Assembly: GCA_030526355.1 (NCBI GenBank)
Contig: JAUNDC010000025.1
Span: 1-34,101, forward strand
Direction: 5' to 3'
DNA length: 34,101 nucleotides
Source: Bacillota bacterium
GTDB lineage: Bacteria > Bacillota > Clostridia > Peptostreptococcales > Anaerovoracaceae
Of the stretch, positions 30,746 through 34,101 are shown piece after piece (the first letter of the stretch is position 1; each line of letters opens with the position of its first letter). The position numbers and the translations under genes are program-made. The notes under the pieces were generated by a model, which saw only the letters and a list, made by a program, of their open reading frames with translations, was not told where the DNA came from and searched no databases.

Positions 30746-30802
30746 ATTTTGCCGGAAAGGAGGTTCATTCGTTATGTCTAGTATGAAGGAAAGGAGGTTT
30801 GG

Positions 30803-31651
30803 ATGTCTGATAACTGGGTCGTACAGAATCTGCAGAATACGCTCGGCACCTGGAATGAGAAGCTGGCTGAGATATAGACGCTGCTTACGGAGTCACCAAA
30901 GGGTTTCAAAGGCGGTGCCATATGGAACGTAATAGTAAATATTCACGGAGCACTACAGGCAATAGGTCTTGCCCTGCTGGTGCTCTTTTTTCTTGTGGGC
31001 GTTGTCAAAACCTGCGGCAGCTTCGCTGAGGTCAAGAAACCGGAAATGGCTGTGAAGCTCTTTATCAAATTTGCAATAGCTAAGGGTGTTGTGACATACG
31101 GTCTTGAACTGATGCTTGCAATATTTGATATTGTTCAGGGCGTAATTGCGACGATTATGAAGTCATCCGGCGTGTTTGCAAACAACAAAGCTGCACTTCC
31201 TGATGAAATGGTCAAGGCAATAGAAGACTGCGGATTTTTCGAGAGCATACCTCTGTGGGCGGTGACACTCATAGGAAGCCTTGTTATCACGGTGCTGGCA
31301 TTCATCATGATACTGACAGTATATGGCCGCTTTTTTAAGCTGTATATTTACACAGCCATAGCACCGATTCCACTTGCGGCCTTTGCAGGACAGCCGACGG
31401 AGCAGATAGGCAAAAGCTTTCTAAAGAGCTACGCAGCTGTTTGCCTGGAAGGTGCAATTATAATTCTGGCATGCATTATCTTCAGCAAGTTTGCATCATC
31501 GCCGCCGGTGATAGATGAGGATGCTGCTGTAGTATCAATGGTATGGAGCTATATTGGCGAGCTGGTTTTCAACATGCTGATTCTGGTGGGAACAGTGAAG
31601 ATGTCAGACCGCATCGTAAGAGAAGCTCTCGGCCTTTGGAAAAAGATTTGA
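30803..31651 (+). pseudogene. VirB6/TrbL-like channel protein gene with amber codon 25
   Basis: ATG 30803 behind AAAGGAGG reads SDNWVVQNLQNTLGTWNEK, then LAEI, TAG (30875-30877), and goes on in the same frame as TLLTESPKGFKGGAIWNVIV. Homologous ICE proteins, as I recall them, have a Trp there, so TGG to TAG is the likely change. The rest is normal: five or six membrane helices (AIGLALLVLFFLVGVV, VTYGLELMLAIFDIVQG, LIGSLVITVLAFIMILTV) and FKLYIYTAIAPIPLAAFAG. TAG is a true stop elsewhere in the window (fic, sipW). Without suppression or re-start the inner-membrane channel protein would not be made. Confidence 0.85.
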
Positions 31652-31684
31652 CAGAGGTATTTACAGGAAAACAGGAGGTAAAAG

Positions 31685-32635
31685 ATGATTCAGAACAAAG
31701 AATTTTATGATGAAATAATTAATGCTGTTAGAGAGGAAATCCCGGAAGAAATCAGGAATATGATGGAGGTGGATATCAGAGAAGTTGTAAAGGCGAATGA
31801 TACTGTGCTTCATGGTGTGGTAATAAAGGCACCTGAGCAGGCAATAGTTCCAACCATATATATTGAAGAGTGCATCAAACAGCTGCCTGAAGATTTCGCC
31901 ATGAAGGATCTTGCTGAAGCCATAGTATCACTTTATCAGGTGGGAATGAGAGAAGCTCCTGCAGTTGAATCCTTATCGTTAGAGTTTGATGATATCAAGG
32001 ATAAGCTTGTGGTCCAGCTTGCAGAAGTGGAAAGAAACAGGGATAGATTAAAAGAGCTTGCATACAAACCATTAGACAACGGAATGGTAATGCTGGCTTA
32101 TGTTGTTGTGCAGGAAGACGAGAGAGGGAGCATGCGTTTTGCAGTAACAAAGGACATTGCAGAAGGGCAGAACTACGATATTGATAAAATGGTTGAAACT
32201 GCTATGAAGAATAACGAGCCGGTACTTGTGGATACTAAAGAGGTGATTTTTTCAGACGGAGTTAAAAATGTACAGAACCTCTTTGATAAAGAAATAAATG
32301 ATAAGCTGCCGGATAGTATGTACACCCTTACAAATACGTCAACAAACCTGGGAGCTGCCGCTTTATACTATCCTGATGTACAGAAGAGAATAGCTGATAT
32401 GCTGCAAAACAGCTATTATGTGCTTCCTTCAAGCATCCATGAGGTGATGATTCTACCTTGTAGTGTAAATGATAATCCGGAGTTTCTCAGAAAGATGGTG
32501 AAAGAAGCAAATGAGACAGTGGTAAATCCGCAGGAGGTTTTAAGCGACAGGGTGTTCATGTATGACAGGGAAAAGGAACGTCTTGTGGAGCCTAAAGCCC
32601 TTGAGAGGAACGGTGAAGAGAGGGGTGAAAGGTAG
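31685..32635 (+). CDS. DUF5688-family protein
   Basis: The 316-residue protein matches DUF5688 as I know it from Clostridia ICEs: KNDTVLHGVVIK-like start (VKANDTVLHGVVIKAPEQA), PTIYIEECIKQ, and late 'YVLPSSIHEVMILPCSVNDN' with 'LSDRVFMYDREKERL'. It is cytosolic by sequence and of unknown function. AGGAGG (31674-31679) precedes the start and its stop overlaps the PrgI GTG by one base. It sits as cargo or accessory within the transfer operon and seems intact. Confidence 0.82.
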   Translation: MIQNKEFYDEIINAVREEIPEEIRNMMEVDIREVVKANDTVLHGVVIKAPEQAIVPTIYIEECIKQLPEDFAMKDLAEAIVSLYQVGMREAPAVESLSLEFDDIKDKLVVQLAEVERNRDRLKELAYKPLDNGMVMLAYVVVQEDERGSMRFAVTKDIAEGQNYDIDKMVETAMKNNEPVLVDTKEVIFSDGVKNVQNLFDKEINDKLPDSMYTLTNTSTNLGAAALYYPDVQKRIADMLQNSYYVLPSSIHEVMILPCSVNDNPEFLRKMVKEANETVVNPQEVLSDRVFMYDREKERLVEPKALERNGEERGER

Positions 32636-33030
32636 TGGAGGTACGAGTAAATAAGGATATACAGGAATACAAAGAGAGCATGTTTTTCGGACTAACACTT
32701 CGTCAGTTCTTTTTTTCTGCCCTTGGATGCGCTGCGGCAGTGGTTCTGTATTTCCTATGCAAAGACACACTGGGCCTTGAAATAACAACATGGGTCTGTG
32801 TAATAGGTACAGTGCCTTTTGCTGCAATGGGATTCCTTAAGTATAACGGGATGACTGCGGAGCAATTCGCAGTCGCCTGGCTTAAGGCGAAGGTGATATA
32901 CCCGAAGAAATATTTGTCGGAGCCCGTGAGCTTCTATTACAGGATGATGGAAGACAGCATAGCGCAAAGGCAGGGGGCTCTGAGTAAGAAGGCGTTAAAG
33001 AAGAAAAGTAAGAGAGGGGGAAAGTGCTGA
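32635..33030 (+). CDS. prgI: PrgI-family (VirB3-like) membrane protein
   Basis: The 131-residue protein starts with EVRVNKDIQEYKESMFFGLT, the usual PrgI opening, followed by two membrane helices (FFFSALGCAAAVVLYFLC and WVCVIGTVPFAAMGFL) and a basic tail. PrgI is the VirB3 counterpart in Gram-positive conjugation systems and works with the VirB4 ATPase. The start is GTG 32635 overlapping the preceding TAG, with GGGGTGAAAGG ahead. Its stop overlaps the virB4 start (TGATG). It looks intact. Confidence 0.88.
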   Translation: MEVRVNKDIQEYKESMFFGLTLRQFFFSALGCAAAVVLYFLCKDTLGLEITTWVCVIGTVPFAAMGFLKYNGMTAEQFAVAWLKAKVIYPKKYLSEPVSFYYRMMEDSIAQRQGALSKKALKKKSKRGGKC

Positions 33031-33668
33031 TGATTAAAACACTTAAACTACTATCAAAGCAGGAACATGAGAAATTCAAAGTGCCGAAAAATGTACAGGA
33101 TCTTATTCCCGTGCAGACGGTTTACAGCGACGGCATATTTCAGGTGGCTCCCGGCAAGTTCACAAAGTCATTCAAATTTGAAGACATTAATTATGCGGTG
33201 GCATCAAGGGAAGACAAGGAATCCATGTTTCTGAAATACAGTGAGATTCTGAATTCTCTTGACAGCGGAGCAACGACAAAAATAACAATCAACAACAGAA
33301 GAATGGACAGGCGAGAGATAGCAAGAGACATTCTGCTTCCTCCCAAGGAAGATAGACTGGATATTTATCGAAAGGAATACAATAGGATTCTTCTTGAAAA
33401 GGCGACCGGTTCCACTTCAATGGTGCAGGATAAGTATCTGACTATTTCGGTGTTTAAACCCACAGCCGAAGATGCCAGGACATACTTTGCCAGAGTGGGG
33501 GCAGAGCTGCAGCAGCACTTTTCAAGACTCGGCTCAAGGCTTGTTGAGATGGATGTATATGAACGTCTGAAAGTGCTTTTTAATTTCTATCGTATCGGGG
33601 AAGAGTCATCTCATATGATGTTATCTTCACGGGACCGGGCAAGCTGGGACTTCCAATCAAAGGCATGA
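33030..33668 (+). pseudogene. virB4: 5' fragment of virB4 conjugation ATPase
   Basis: The first 190 or so residues are normal VirB4: DLIPVQTVYSDGIFQVAPGK, FTKSFKFEDINYAVASRED and 'GRIGEES-like' YRIGEES near 33604. There the homology stops and an unrelated tail SHMMLSSRDRASWDFQSKA leads to TGA 33668. A complete VirB4 has about 800 residues; both Walker motifs are in the missing part. The sequence beyond belongs to the M23 peptidase gene that normally follows virB4, so an internal deletion has joined the two. ATG 33030 follows GAGAGGGGGAAAG. The channel has no energising ATPase from this gene. Confidence 0.88.
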
Positions 33669-34042
33669 CGAAAAACAATATCTCATCACATTTCGGACCG
33701 AGGTCCTCTCCTGGAGGCATAGGCTCAAGCTACCATCAGGGACTTGATATAGCTTTCCCGGAAGGGACAAAGGTACTTGCATGCGAATCAGGTACAGTAA
33801 CCATAGCCGGATGGTACAGCGGTTATGGCCTTTGCATTATCATCGATCATGGGAAAGGAGTCCAGACTATATATGCACATTTAAGCAAAGTCAATGCGAA
33901 AAAAGGACAGATGGTTGTTCGAGGACAGTATATCGGCAATGTTGGCAGCACAGGAAATTCAACAGGACCGCACCTGCATCTTGGGGTAAAGCATAATGGA
34001 AGCTATGTTAATCCAGAGAAGGGGTGGCTTTGTATCCATTAG
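33665..34042 (+). pseudogene. 3' remnant of an M23 peptidase (CD1107-like cell-wall hydrolase)
   Basis: The LytM/M23 zinc site is present: SSYHQGLDIAFPEGT (His and Asp) and GPHLHLGVKHNG (HxH), with 'VRGQYIGNVGSTGNSTGPHL' as usual. Upstream, the same frame reads FTGPGKLGLPIKGMTKNNIS, which also looks like peptidase sequence, back to about 33610. The N-terminal lysozyme-like and membrane parts of the conjugation peptidase are gone. ATG 33665 overlaps the truncated virB4 stop (ATGA), so coupling might yield a 125-residue domain without a signal peptide. In a complete ICE it opens the cell wall for the channel. Confidence 0.8.
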
Positions 34043-34050
34043 TGGAAAAG

Positions 34051-34097
34051 GGGCTGTCGCGTTAACGGTATTTTACCGTTAGGGCGGCGCCCTTTTT
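34051..34097 (+). terminator. terminator at the end of the transfer operon
   Basis: GGGC...GCCC encloses AACGGTA-TTT-TACCGTT and runs into TTTTT. It lies nine bases past the M23 stop and is the last feature in the window. Confidence 0.75.
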
Positions 34098-34101
34098 CAA
34101 T

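Larger units (their letters stand above)
8721..34097. mobile_element. backbone of a Tn1549-type integrative conjugative element, decayed, ends not seen
   Basis: The gene order JAB, DUF3991/Toprim, DUF3846, MobC, MOBP relaxase, PcfB, VirD4, Maff2, DUF3848, VirB6, DUF5688, PrgI, VirB4, M23 peptidase is that of Tn1549-like Clostridia ICEs. The integrase and both outer ends lie outside the window, and the upstream surface and redox genes may belong to the same element. Three channel genes are damaged: virD4 by insertion, virB6 by an amber codon, virB4 by deletion. The coordinates mark the recognisable backbone only. Confidence 0.75.

Noticed and set aside
30775..30932. Arg-rich 52-codon ORF over the virB6 start
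   Set aside because: It is out of frame with virB6, has an unlikely composition (Arg, Cys, Ser runs) and is explained by the virB6 reading frame and its second ribosome site.
30980..31651. VirB6 starting at the GTG near 30980
   Set aside because: Sequence homologous to the family continues upstream through the amber codon to ATG 30803 with a strong ribosome site. The GTG lies in a membrane helix.

Overview
The window looks like an accessory region of a Clostridia chromosome (Lachnospiraceae or relatives). This rests on AT-rich gut-Firmicute-like coding sequence, strong AAAGGAGG ribosome sites, Tn1549-type conjugation genes (MobC, MOBP relaxase, PcfB, VirD4, Maff2, PrgI, VirB4) and a SipW/TasA-type matrix operon. 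No tRNA, rRNA or CRISPR array was seen. The species cannot be named from the sequence.

Layout: 1-1700 holds a small ORF beside a structured, terminator-like stretch, a self-inhibited Fic AMP-transferase and a small acidic protein. 1742-5705 is a SipW-dependent surface or biofilm operon: three TasA/BsaA-like proteins, one large isopeptide-type protein and their ER-type signal peptidase. 5748-8691 is a MerR-controlled redox cassette (iron alcohol dehydrogenase, flavoprotein) followed by a sugar acetyltransferase. From about 8720 the backbone of an integrative conjugative element (ICE) runs to the end: RadC-like JAB protein, DUF3991/Toprim protein, DUF3846 protein, a decayed toxin-antitoxin-like locus, MobC, MOBP relaxase, PcfB, VirD4, Maff2, DUF3848, VirB6, DUF5688, PrgI, VirB4 and an M23 peptidase.

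The main discovery is a nested element. The ICE virD4 gene is cut at its conserved DPKG motif by a 10,667-bp mobilizable element (14866 to 25533). Joining the two flanks in frame restores a 608-residue coupling ATPase. The inserted element encodes a large serine recombinase with an unusual tail of four zinc-ribbon repeats, a type II restriction-modification pair, a RepA-like ATPase, a MOBV relaxase with a likely oriT, a PC4/YdbC-like protein, a GLUG-repeat surface protein and small terminal proteins. Its excision should repair virD4, so the insertion could act as a switch on ICE transfer.

The ICE carries other lesions: an amber codon at position 25 of the VirB6-like gene, and a deletion that fuses the first quarter of virB4 to the tail of the M23 peptidase gene. 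The relaxosome genes remain intact while the transfer channel is broken, so the ICE looks on its way to being mobilizable only. A SIR2 NADase-type protein and a zinc-ribbon protein sit as cargo between conjugation genes (28229-30609), next to a 26-bp perfect palindrome. Intrinsic-terminator hairpins sit directly before the ribosome sites of most mobility operons, which suggests attenuation or antitermination.
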